A DNA stretch of 64,000 bases, from positions 6,913,001 to 6,977,000 of the forward strand of contig NC_092577.1 in NCBI RefSeq assembly GCF_037975245.1, written 5' to 3'. Of this stretch, positions 49,786 to 58,687 are shown in pieces; position 1 is the stretch's first letter; each line of letters begins with the position of its first letter. The notes beneath the pieces are model-generated. The model had not been told where the DNA came from and searched no databases. It saw only the letters and a program-made list of their open reading frames with translations. The translations under genes were made by a program, and so were the position numbers. Source of the stretch: Apostichopus japonicus. Taxonomy: Eukaryota; Echinodermata; Holothuroidea; Aspidochirotida; Stichopodidae.

Positions 49786-50285
49786 GCATAGTTGTAAAGG
49801 CAAAGCGACTTACTGATTTCTGCTGAATTGAGCAGAAGTTTTAGAAATTCGGATTATTTTAATCCGCGTCGGATAATTTTAATCCGATTCCGTCGTACTT
49901 GTAAAGGAATTGTTTTGGTTTATCGGAGATATTGTGGTCGCACGCGTGGTACGTATGGTACGTATATGGGATATTTTTTACGACGTTTTTATAGAATATG
50001 TTCACGATTTGATTGCTCTTTTAATGGAATATCTTCCTCGTTCCTCGCTTTTAACATTTTATCAGCTGTTTTCATCGTTTTGACTCTTACTTTTGGATAA
50101 TTTTATGGACTAGTTCTAACGTAACTGTGAATACCTACGGTGCGTCAGCCTAACAGCCCTCCACTGCTATATAGTATAGCCTAGTCTCCTAAGAACAGTG
50201 CACGGCAATTCATTTACAGTACGGCAGTACCCAACGCATTGAATATCGATCTGTTATTGTTGGAGACCTAATCCAGCGACATACA

Positions 50286-51626
50286 ATGGATCCAGCACCC
50301 GAACAACTCACTGACACTATTATTCAGAGTCAATCAGCCACAGCGAATTGCTCGCCACAGTGCCAACATCCAGATAATGATCCGGAAAAAGATGTCGTCT
50401 GTGCGTTTTGTCAAATAGGATATCATCTCCAATGCGCTGGTCTAAGGAAACAGCCACCTAAATCGAAAGTATGGATCTGCCAACCATGCCGTAAACTACC
50501 AAAGCTCCTACAAGACACCATTGAAAGACTGAATAACGCTCTCAAGGAGATCGAAGAACTGAAAACTCTGAATCGACATGAAAGAAAAAAGCACGATCTA
50601 CAGGAAATACCTGAATCTCGCCAAGGATTGGAAGAGACATTGGAAGAATCATATTCAAGCATCGTTCAGAAACAACCACAGCAAGAGCAAAGGCATAATT
50701 TACTGATAGGAGATTCAATTTTAAGAGATTTCAACAATGGAACCTTCGAAAACACAACTGTGCGATGCATTCGCGGAGCGTCTGTCGAATCAATACGTAT
50801 GGACTTAACTGATGAGATTGACCTCGAGAAAATCCAGAACCTGATTATTCATGTGGGGACGAATGATGTTTCGAGCGGGAGTGACGTTACAGAAATTCTT
50901 GAAAAATTTGAGGACATGATTACAACTCTTCAGGTAGCCACTCCAAAAACGGAGAACGGTCCCTTCATCACCGTGTCTGGGCCATGCCCGAGACTTGATG
51001 CCTATTCGCCTGAAATCGAGGAACTTGACAACAAACTGAACGAGCTGATGCTGAAACTAGACTGTCGATATATTGCAAACAGCTTATCATTCAAGTACGC
51101 AGATGGAAGAATAGACCGATCAATGTACTCTGACGACGTTCACTTGAATCGCAAAGGAGCTGAAAGACTTGCAGAGCGCCTCACAGCAATCCCCTCGATA
51201 TACCGTCAAACTCTAGTCAACAAAGCCACTCCTGAAATTCAAATCCACAGCAATCCCCAACCATCGAAATACAGGAGCCCTCGTGTAAAGTATCCTCGCC
51301 GCAATCATGTAGGACCTGATCGCAATCCCCATCCACGCCTGAATGCCAGGAGTTACCAACCGCCCAACTTCCGTCGCCCAACAACTAGACATGAACCAAT
51401 GATGCCACTCATTCGCCAACGCCCACCATACCACTACCAGAACCATTACCGAGACAAAACCAGCTCTAATGATCATGACCAACATCATACGCCATCAGCA
51501 CGACGCGGTTGCTACAATTGTGGAGAGCATAACCACAACATGCGAACTTGCCGTCACCAACAACCGTTACAGTGCCGAGTTTGCTCGCGATATGGTCACA
51601 AGGAACGATATTGTTATTTTCGATAG
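50286..51626 (+). CDS. LINE ORF1: PHD finger, SGNH esterase, two CCHC zinc knuckles
   Basis: A 446-residue protein. Residues about 22-70 form a PHD-type zinc finger (CSPQC, CAFC, HLQC, WICQPC). Residues 75-125 are a charged helical, coiled-coil-like linker. Residues about 136-305 are an SGNH hydrolase/esterase domain with LIGDSIL (Ser144), HVGTND (Asn193) and DDVHLN (Asp283, His286) as the catalytic blocks. After a basic, proline-rich stretch, two CX2CX4HX4C knuckles close the protein (Cys409-Cys422 and Cys430-Cys443). An esterase ORF1 is known in CR1-clade LINEs, and PHD fingers occur in some CR1/L2 ORF1s. The role is binding element RNA and chaperoning the RNP; the esterase substrate is unclear. 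The start at 50286 (ACAATGG) is the first ATG of the frame. The stop is 33 bases before the ORF2 frame. Confidence 0.92.
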   Translation: MDPAPEQLTDTIIQSQSATANCSPQCQHPDNDPEKDVVCAFCQIGYHLQCAGLRKQPPKSKVWICQPCRKLPKLLQDTIERLNNALKEIEELKTLNRHERKKHDLQEIPESRQGLEETLEESYSSIVQKQPQQEQRHNLLIGDSILRDFNNGTFENTTVRCIRGASVESIRMDLTDEIDLEKIQNLIIHVGTNDVSSGSDVTEILEKFEDMITTLQVATPKTENGPFITVSGPCPRLDAYSPEIEELDNKLNELMLKLDCRYIANSLSFKYADGRIDRSMYSDDVHLNRKGAERLAERLTAIPSIYRQTLVNKATPEIQIHSNPQPSKYRSPRVKYPRRNHVGPDRNPHPRLNARSYQPPNFRRPTTRHEPMMPLIRQRPPYHYQNHYRDKTSSNDHDQHHTPSARRGCYNCGEHNHNMRTCRHQQPLQCRVCSRYGHKERYCYFR

Positions 51627-51659
51627 GATCTTGGCCAAGATGATAGTGCCGTAAGTACT

Positions 51660-54600
51660 GTGAAACAAAAGTATATGGTGGAAAGTATCGACTATTTGAA
51701 ATACCACAGGTCCAATGATTTTATAACTTTGAACTCTCCCGCTTCTAACATTTTAAACGATGTATTTTGCATTTTAAGTGGTAATTTTAATGTTCCTAAG
51801 TTATTTGATTTGAATAATTTTAATTCTGATCATAATATACCCTCGCAGAACATATCTGCGTCGGGCGAAATAACTCAATCTGGCCGAAATTTGAATACAT
51901 CCACTCCCCATTCCGAGAGAATCTATTCACCAAACCCCCATGAGAAAAAGACGCGAAGGTCCAATATTCTCCAGATTGGATTTTTGAATATATGCCATCT
52001 ACTCCCAAAGGTTGATCAGTTGCAGGCTCTCATGAACAATCAAGAAACAAAGATTAATGTGTTTGCCCTAAATGAAACATTTTTAACTGATTCAATCCAA
52101 GATTATGAATTAGCTATATCAGGCTATAATATTATAAGGAAAGACAGAAAAGGGAATGGAGGTGGCGTGGCTGCCTATATTGAACATGGAAGGCCGTTTC
52201 TTAGACATCCTGAGTATGAAGTTGACGTAATTGAAGCAATTTGGATTGAACTCATATTACCCCATATTAGAAATGTTCTGCTATGCATCATGTATCGCCC
52301 ACCAGATTCCAATACGCAATGGTATGAATGTTTTCACGATATGCTTCTAGCACCTTTTAAAGATTTTAGTGATATTATAATTGTCGGTGATTTTAATATT
52401 AACCTCTTAGATAAAAAGGTGAATAGGAGATGGCAGCTTGAACTTCGAATATTTAATCTGACTCAAATGGTAACAGTAGCTACGCAGCAAACTGAGAGTA
52501 CAATGACTCTAATTGATCATGTTTATACCACAAATGAAAGTCGATTGATGAACACAATCGTGCCCCAAATACGTCTGAGTGATCATTTCCCTATTTTCTT
52601 CACTTGGCGACTGAACAATAAAGTAATAAGAAATAAATCACATCGAAGCTTTAAGTATAGAGCCATAGATCGAATTGATACTGCTGCTTTCAAATCAGAT
52701 TTGAGAAACATGTTACCAATAGGACCTCTCCCCCATGAATGTGATGTTGATAAATCTCTGTCATGCTGGCATGAGAACTTCATTAATGTTTTGAATTTGC
52801 ATGCTCCCAAGAAAGCAAAAAGAGTCAAACGTGAGAAACAACCGAGGTGGTTCAATAAAGATATTAACAATGCAATTAAAATGAGGGACCGAACAAAGAT
52901 CAAGGATCCTACTGCGTATCGATTTTGGCGCAATAAAGTGACTTGTATGATACGTGCAGCCAAACAAAACTATTTCAAAGAAGCTATAGCTGCCAACAAA
53001 GGCGATTCCAAAGCCATCTGGAAAGTTCTGAGAGATGCGCAATCGAACAACACTGGAATGGTTATTAACCACAGTCCCAATATCTTAAAAGTGGATGGAA
53101 AAATAATAACAGACACGCGTGATATTGTGGAAGCCTTCAATAAGTATTTTATTGAAGTGTGTCAAACTTACCTAGTTAACAACCAGCACAACAACTGTGA
53201 TACTTTCCCTGAGGTTAGGAAGTATGTAAACGCCAAATTACCACAAGGGGAGACATTTAATATCCCAAGAGTAACTGAACAGTATGTTTTGAAGTATCTG
53301 CAGTCGCTTGACCCTAACAAAGCGACCGGTCTCGATGAAATAAGTGCGCATGTATTAAAGATAAGTGCAATTGAAATTACTCCCAGTATTACACGAATAA
53401 TAAATCAAAGCATTGATACTGATGTATTCCCATGTAACTGGAAGGAAGCTAAAGTTATCCCGAGTTTTAAAACGGAATCCCGCCATGATTTATCGAACTA
53501 CAGGCCGATTGCAATTTTACCAATTCTCTCAAAAATAATTGAAAAACATGTCCACCTAGCCCTCAGTAAGCATTTGAATAAGTTTGACCTTTTACGTAAT
53601 ACACAGTCGGGTTTCAGGGAAAAGCATTCATGCGAAACGGCGCTATTGAAGGTTGTAGATCAGTGGATGGAATCTATTGATAAGGGGTATATTTTGGGAA
53701 CTGTTTTCTTAGACCTCAGTAAGGCATTCGATTTGGTAAACCACGAGATTATGGTAACGAAACTACGTATTTATGGTGTATCGAGTAAAGCGATTAATTG
53801 GTTCAAATCCTATTTAGTTAATAGAAGTCAATGCACATACTTAAATGGTGTTTTATCGAGTTCAAGACGAATTGCATGTGGTGTACCCCAGGGAAGCATT
53901 CTTGGTCCACTTCTGTTCTTAATTTATATTAATGATATAGATCTCACTCTGGAATATTGTTCAGCGGATATGTATGCTGACGACACAACATTTTATGCCA
54001 GTGATACATCTACCATTAACTTGAATAACAAATTGCAAAGAGACATGGAAAAAGTTAGTGCCTGGTGTGACCGAAATAAAATGGCAATCAACACCACTAA
54101 AACGAAGGTATTGTTGATGGGATCTGGTCAGAGACTGGCTTCATTACCTGACAATGCAAATACTCTTTCTGTGACACTCGGGGGCAAAATTCTCAAGACT
54201 GTCAAATATGAAGAACTATTAGGTGTAAAAATTGATAACAATTTATCCTGGCATATTCAGGTTGACAACGTTTGTAAAACAGTCTCAAATCGCCTTGCCT
54301 TACTGAGACGCATACAACCATATATTGATTTAAATACGAAAATTATCTTCTATAATGGGTATGTACGACCCATTCTAGATTATTGTAGTATAGTCTGGGG
54401 TACGTGTGGAGCAAATGATTTACAAAAGTTGTTACATATACAAAAAGCAGCAGCGCGTATTATTACGAACTCGGGAAGATATGAAAGCTCGACAGAATTA
54501 TTTAAAATGCTAAAGTGGCACCCTGTCGATACGCAAATACGTATACGACGATTGATCATGATGTACAAGACCATGAATGGCCTCTCCCCAAATTATCTAA

Positions 54601-54815
54601 CCCAGTTATTCAACTTTACGCACGAAATTCATAATCACAATTTGAGATCCACGACCCAAAGTAACTTATACCTGAAAGATGGTAAAACGGAATATCACAA
54701 GCGTAGATTTTCCTTCATAGCTGCCAAAGAATGGAATAGTTTGCCAGCTGAATGCAAGCATGCCAAATCTTTACCTATTTTTAAACGTTTAGTCAATGAA
54801 TTTTTCAAGTCTTAA
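51660..54815 (+). CDS. LINE ORF2: AP-type endonuclease and reverse transcriptase
   Basis: A frame of 1051 residues opens at a GTG; the first ATG is at 51675, so the true start is probably there or is reached by reinitiation after ORF1. Residues about 103-315 form the endonuclease: IGFLNICHL (Asn110), ALNETFL (Glu139), MYRPPD, IVGDFNIN (Asp244, Asn246) and LSDHFPIF (Asp308, His309). Residues about 595-850 form the reverse transcriptase: YRPIAILPILSKIIE, FLDLSKAFD (Asp685), CGVPQGSILGPLLFLIYIND and MYADDTTFY (Asp774, Asp775). The C-terminal domain includes LLGVKID and HNLRST. It nicks the target and copies the element RNA at the nick (target-primed reverse transcription). All catalytic residues I can check are present. 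Confidence 0.95.
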   Translation: MKQKYMVESIDYLKYHRSNDFITLNSPASNILNDVFCILSGNFNVPKLFDLNNFNSDHNIPSQNISASGEITQSGRNLNTSTPHSERIYSPNPHEKKTRRSNILQIGFLNICHLLPKVDQLQALMNNQETKINVFALNETFLTDSIQDYELAISGYNIIRKDRKGNGGGVAAYIEHGRPFLRHPEYEVDVIEAIWIELILPHIRNVLLCIMYRPPDSNTQWYECFHDMLLAPFKDFSDIIIVGDFNINLLDKKVNRRWQLELRIFNLTQMVTVATQQTESTMTLIDHVYTTNESRLMNTIVPQIRLSDHFPIFFTWRLNNKVIRNKSHRSFKYRAIDRIDTAAFKSDLRNMLPIGPLPHECDVDKSLSCWHENFINVLNLHAPKKAKRVKREKQPRWFNKDINNAIKMRDRTKIKDPTAYRFWRNKVTCMIRAAKQNYFKEAIAANKGDSKAIWKVLRDAQSNNTGMVINHSPNILKVDGKIITDTRDIVEAFNKYFIEVCQTYLVNNQHNNCDTFPEVRKYVNAKLPQGETFNIPRVTEQYVLKYLQSLDPNKATGLDEISAHVLKISAIEITPSITRIINQSIDTDVFPCNWKEAKVIPSFKTESRHDLSNYRPIAILPILSKIIEKHVHLALSKHLNKFDLLRNTQSGFREKHSCETALLKVVDQWMESIDKGYILGTVFLDLSKAFDLVNHEIMVTKLRIYGVSSKAINWFKSYLVNRSQCTYLNGVLSSSRRIACGVPQGSILGPLLFLIYINDIDLTLEYCSADMYADDTTFYASDTSTINLNNKLQRDMEKVSAWCDRNKMAINTTKTKVLLMGSGQRLASLPDNANTLSVTLGGKILKTVKYEELLGVKIDNNLSWHIQVDNVCKTVSNRLALLRRIQPYIDLNTKIIFYNGYVRPILDYCSIVWGTCGANDLQKLLHIQKAAARIITNSGRYESSTELFKMLKWHPVDTQIRIRRLIMMYKTMNGLSPNYLTQLFNFTHEIHNHNLRSTTQSNLYLKDGKTEYHKRRFSFIAAKEWNSLPAECKHAKSLPIFKRLVNEFFKS

Positions 54816-54993
54816 TCATCTCATTACGCTTTTATGTTCTATACTCATTTTTACAGTTTTGTGATTTACTGTTGTATATTTGTATGTTTAATTGTCTTAC
54901 TCTTTGTTTATTATTTTATAATATTATTCTTTTTATATTGATTGTATTTTAGGGCCTCGGGGAAGATTAGCTGTGGCTAACCGAGTCACCCTT

Positions 54994-56037
54994 TTAAAGG
55001 TTAATAATAATAATCTGGGACGGCAAATCGTTTCTGATGTTTAAACCGAATGGTGCCGTGGTCTTTAGGTTTAGTTCCCAGAAATTTTCTTTCGCTTTCC
55101 TAGATTTATCTGTCCAAGAATCGTTCTGGTCAATGGCAATAACACGCAAATTCTCAATTGAATGATTTTGGAGATTGAAGTGATTAGCAACAGGTTGGTA
55201 GATCTCTTTTGTTTTGATCGCCGATCTATGTTGTGTCATTCTCATTCTAAGAGTGTTTTTTGACTCTCCAATGTATTGTAAGTTACAAATATTGCAGTAG
55301 ATGAGGTAAATGACATTTTTGGATAGGCAGTTAATTTTGTGCCGAATTTGGAACGTGCGTTTGGTTTGGTTGCTCTGAAAGGCCCCGGTCGAATCGACAA
55401 GTAAGCACGTTTTGCAATTTTGTGTACAGGGCGATGATCCTGTAGTTTCTGTTTTGATTTCCCCTAATGGGGTGTCATCCCGAAAGGATGCCCGAACTAA
55501 GATATCCCGTAGGTTGCTGGGTCTTTTAAAAGCGATGACAGGTAATTCTGGGAATACTGATTTCAGGCGTTCGGTGCCTTGAAGTAGGTGAAAATTCTTC
55601 TGAATGATATTAGCCAGTGGTGGGAGACCAGGGTGGAATTCAGTAACCAATGGTACCCTTTTGGAACTGGTTTGACGAGTTTTGTACGTCAATGTTTCGG
55701 TACGGGGTTTGCTTTTAGCCTTTTTGATGGCATTTTCAATAGTACCCCGAAAGTACTGTCTGTTTAGGAGGTGTTGTGACAGTTCTTTAGTGCGTGAATC
55801 AAAATCGACTTCAGAGGAGCAAATGCGTCGGATGCGCAACGCTTGACTGTACGGAATATTTCTGGTACAGTGACGTGGATGGCAACTGCTTGGTAAGAGG
55901 TAGTTGTGCTTGTTCGTGGGTTTATTGAACAAGTCTGTTTTGAGTGAACCATTTTGTAGGGTCACGGTGGTGTCCAGAAAGTGAACGCCATGTACAGAAA
56001 AATCAGCAGTGAATTTGATAGTGTGATGAAACGACAT
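54994..56037 (-). CDS. Penelope-like element, truncated RT thumb plus GIY-YIG endonuclease
   Basis: A 347-residue uninterrupted frame on the minus strand. Residues 1-30 (VHFLDTTVT) match the region just after the RT catalytic palm of Penelope-like elements, so motifs A-C are missing. Then come the thumb, the linker with AFKRPSNLRDILVRA (169-183), a Cys-rich segment (Cys204, Cys208, Cys211, Cys237), and a GIY-YIG nuclease (VIYLIYC at 242-248, LQYIGES at 253-259, an Arg/His-rich helix, and KENFWELNLKT with a likely catalytic Glu near 317). The ATG lies inside the 140-bp inverted repeat, so the repeat is joined directly to a 5'-truncated coding region. The last residues (IIIINL) are encoded by the LINE's (TAA)n tail read backwards, so the natural C-terminus is replaced. 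It could still make a nuclease but not a reverse transcriptase. Confidence 0.85.
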   Translation of the reverse strand: MSFHHTIKFTADFSVHGVHFLDTTVTLQNGSLKTDLFNKPTNKHNYLLPSSCHPRHCTRNIPYSQALRIRRICSSEVDFDSRTKELSQHLLNRQYFRGTIENAIKKAKSKPRTETLTYKTRQTSSKRVPLVTEFHPGLPPLANIIQKNFHLLQGTERLKSVFPELPVIAFKRPSNLRDILVRASFRDDTPLGEIKTETTGSSPCTQNCKTCLLVDSTGAFQSNQTKRTFQIRHKINCLSKNVIYLIYCNICNLQYIGESKNTLRMRMTQHRSAIKTKEIYQPVANHFNLQNHSIENLRVIAIDQNDSWTDKSRKAKENFWELNLKTTAPFGLNIRNDLPSQIIIINL

Positions 56038-56169
56038 CTTCTCTATAAAATAGTTTCAATTCCTGCTATACTCCTTGTCACTTTCGGTGATCATGCACTG
56101 AAGAAGAGCTAGTTTTGCTCGAAAGCTCTGCAAAAACCAAACATTGGCTGTTTTACTTCCAATCAATTA

Positions 56170-56172
<3 letters not shown>
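56032..56172 (-). repeat. Right copy of the 140-bp inverted repeat (Penelope terminal-type repeat)
   Basis: Inverse of 49647-49785, 141 bp, differing by an extra TA. It reads directly into the Penelope ORF on the minus strand and abuts (TA)n on the outside. Confidence 0.9.
56094..56132 (+). ncRNA. Minimal hammerhead ribozyme-like motif, right copy
   Basis: Stem I pairs TGCA (56094-56097) with TGCA (56129-56132). The core CTGAAGA (56098-56104) fits CUGANGA. An extra A (56105) precedes stem II, GAGC (56106-56109) with GCTC (56117-56120), closed by a 7-nt loop. GAAA is 56121-56124. Stem III would be the two-base-pair AGCT (56124-56127) and the cleavage site would follow C56128. Such a short stem III is expected to work best as a dimer, as reported for Penelope hammerheads. 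The bulged A may weaken it. Confidence 0.55.

Positions 56173-56219
<47 letters not shown>
56172..56219. repeat. (TA)n microsatellite, right
   Basis: About 48 bp of TA repeats on the outer side of the right inverted repeat. Together with 49402-49566 it suggests insertion into, or expansion beside, a TA tract. Confidence 0.95.
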
Positions 56220-56220
<1 letters not shown>

Positions 56221-56285
56221 GATCTCAGATGGGATGACCGTGTGTTTATCGTGGTTTCACGATTTATTTTAGAATAACCATTCCC

Positions 56286-56465
56286 ATTCGCTTCTCGACC
56301 TTTTGGCTAAGATGATGTGTAGCATCTGTTCCCTTTCGAGGGGAATGTTGATGCACACCCGACGATGATCACACAGTTACAGTCCCGATGCAAGGGGACT
56401 CGGGTTGAGAGCAGATCAGTCGTTTGGTTTTCGTGCCCAGGTTCTTTCCTGGGCCACTTTTTCGT
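56286..56465 (+). ncRNA. U2 snRNA-like 5' domain fused to an unrelated hairpin-rich 3' part
   Basis: The first ~46 nt match the 5' end of U2 snRNA closely, with only a handful of differences: TCGCTTCTCG, CCTTTTGGCTAAGAT, then GTGTAGCATCTGTTC. In U2 the branch-site pairing sequence is GTAGTA; here it reads GTAGCA. Beyond that the sequence departs from U2, and no Sm-site-like ATTTTTGG is seen. It ends with a strong hairpin, GCCCAGG-TTCTTT-CCTGGGC (56435-56454), followed by T-runs. It could be a U2 retropseudogene fragment, an snRNA-derived SINE, or a divergent structured RNA. Function cannot be claimed. Confidence 0.5.
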
Positions 56466-57654
56466 AAAAAAAAAGTATATACACGTAGAGAGCTCCTAAG
56501 AGTTAACCTGCGTGAACAGTGTATAGTATAATGTGGAACAGCGGCTCATTAATATATTTGCTTTATATAGGCTTACCAGTTTCACTGATAGCCCCTATAT
56601 CAGTGTCCATATGATTTTATTAAGAATATCGAGGCACAGTCGCTACATGGCCCACCCACTCGTCTTATTTGCCCCATCCCCAGCAGGTCCCTGTTTGGCA
56701 TGTAAAACATAATGATAACACAACCCAAAAATTAATTCACACCTCCCTGTATTGCCCATCTTAGCATATATAGTATACGGCTACGATCAGAATGCCCTAG
56801 CGTGCTTTTATATCTTCAATAACCTGTTTAAAACAATAAATAGAGCAGAGCTTATAAAGTAACGTAAGCTCCTAGTTTCCCCCTACAAAGTGATTTTACC
56901 GAATAAAAGTTCTAAGTGTAAATTTCTAAAACATTAGATCTCAACATTAAGAATGTTTATATGCAACTGTGGCCTGGGAAGGGCCATTTCCGGTAATCTT
57001 GGATCCTGTTTGGCACAACTTTCTTGGTACGTTACGCGCCAACCAATGGTGGCACTCCTTTAAGATAGTGTCATGATGGTCCATTTTGAGAATAGCCAAC
57101 CCACTAAAACCTTCTGAAAATGGCCCTGGTATTTAGGCACATCAAAAGCACCGCTTTGTAAAATTTATACGATAAATTATGTGTCTCGATGTTCCTTAAC
57201 TGCCCCTTAGAGATTCTACCCGGGCTAGGGCCCTGAAGTATCTTTATTTTATAGGGCTTCATGTTTCCAATAAAGTGAATGTTCCCATATACCAAACAGT
57301 GCTTGTTAAATATACTTATTATTACCATATTTGTACATGTTGTAAACGTCTGTATCCATAACAACTCCCTGGTATAACAAGTTATTCTTTGTGTGCATAG
57401 TTCTGTTTTGGCTTTAAGTTTCAATTTGAATAATTATGATAAGTTACAACATGATGATAAATAGTTGTCTGTCTTAATTTTAAGTCGAATTACTTGTCAA
57501 ATGTAACTTTTGTTGAACTATATTTATGAATGACATATCATTTCCCTAGACCCCTGCAGGGGCTTCGCCCTTGGACCCAGACGACAAAGTCTTTGCGCGA
57601 AGGCACTCGCGGATTCCTTCAGTTGTAGCCATGTTTATTCATTAATATAACCCC
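56466..57654. other. AT-rich DNA with one hAT-like fragment, no gene
   Basis: 56975-57070 carries GGAAGGGCCATTTCCGGTAA and GCGCCAACCAATGGTGGCAC, a fragment of the dispersed family seen at 48240 and 49325. The rest is unrecognised. Confidence 0.45.
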
Positions 57655-58687
57655 TCCCCCGGCCGCGAATATTTTTTTCCCAAACTGAACTGACGCTGAA
57701 ATTATTTCCTCGATTCTGATTGGTTATCAGCGAGCACGTGATATACTTTAGTTTTCAACATGGATCCTCCATAATCTGTCGATATCAGTATGACCAACAC
57801 AATCAAATTCAAGATATTCACATTAGCAACTTTGCAGAACTTTTGGTAGGTATATTTGAACGAAAGTATACAGTGAAGCAACTATTCCCAACTACTGCGC
57901 CCATTATAGGCAGTCCTCGATCGTTTGTTTACTCGCTTGACTCCGCTCTACACAGCACATACATGTAATGTAACCTACTGTACTGTGCATAGTATACAAC
58001 ACAATAAAACACAGTGCATTTGTAATTGTATACATGTAGCCGATGTACATATGTACCGTGGTGTTTGTGTACATTCGGGGTTGCGATACTTTTAGTTTTA
58101 TAATCATAAATTCAAAATGCATTCAGTCAATGAATCATGATAGGCCTAGTCGAATATGTAGTGGCCATGAAGACGCGCGAGCGAGTGTGTGTCAGCCAGT
58201 GAGTGTACACAAACATGGCATTTCATTGACGATATGTCTGTGTCTTTTGACTTGTTAACTAGTTGTATATAGCTTATAACCTATACGTACGTAACCACAT
58301 ATGTTTACCTGCACAATTAGAAGTTCTTATACATGGTGACATAGTAGGCCTGCATTAACCGTATATACGTATTCGTACTAGTTCGAGATCTCAAATTCAC
58401 TAATATAGGCCCTACCGCCCTTACAGTAGCTCTTGATAACTGGAAGCCTCACATTGTATCTACATGTAGGCACACTTAGGCCTACATATACTTTAACTTA
58501 GCCTGTATATGGCGTACACACGTATTTTTGACATGATGCGGCCGATGAGGATTGGTATGATCAACACTAACAGTGTCACATACATTCATTCATAAACGCC
58601 GACTACCATTCCGGTATTGATCAGCCAATCAGAATCGAGGAAATAATTTTAGTGTCACTTTTGTTTGGGAAAAAAATATTCGCGGCC
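57655..58687 (+). mobile_element. TIR element A (~1.03 kb)
   Basis: The left end GGCCGCGAATATTTTTTTCC and the next ~43 bp recur inverted at about 58622-58687, a TIR of roughly 63 bp that includes CCTCGATTCTGATTGG. The interior has a short frame (CRYQYDQH..IQDIHISN) also present, inverted, in element B; no domain is recognised. Boundaries are good to a few bases because both ends run into G/C tracts. Confidence 0.75.

Larger units (their letters stand above)
49786..55012 (+). mobile_element. Full-length CR1/L2-type non-LTR retrotransposon
   Basis: Two intact ORFs lie in LINE order. A 5' untranslated region of up to 500 bp precedes ORF1; its exact start is unknown and is taken here from the end of the 140-bp repeat. 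The 3' untranslated region (54816-54998) contains GGGCCTCGGGGAAGATTAGC, GGCTAACCGAG and TTTTAAAGG, and ends in a short (TAA)n tail at about 55000-55012, a typical CR1/L2-style microsatellite 3' end. The absence of stops and frameshifts over 4.5 kb suggests a young, possibly active copy. CR1 and L2 cannot be separated without a phylogeny. Confidence 0.9.

Noticed and set aside
56286-56465. Functional U2 snRNA gene
   Set aside because: Only the 5' domain matches. The branch-site sequence is altered and the Sm site and downstream U2 stems are not recognisable.
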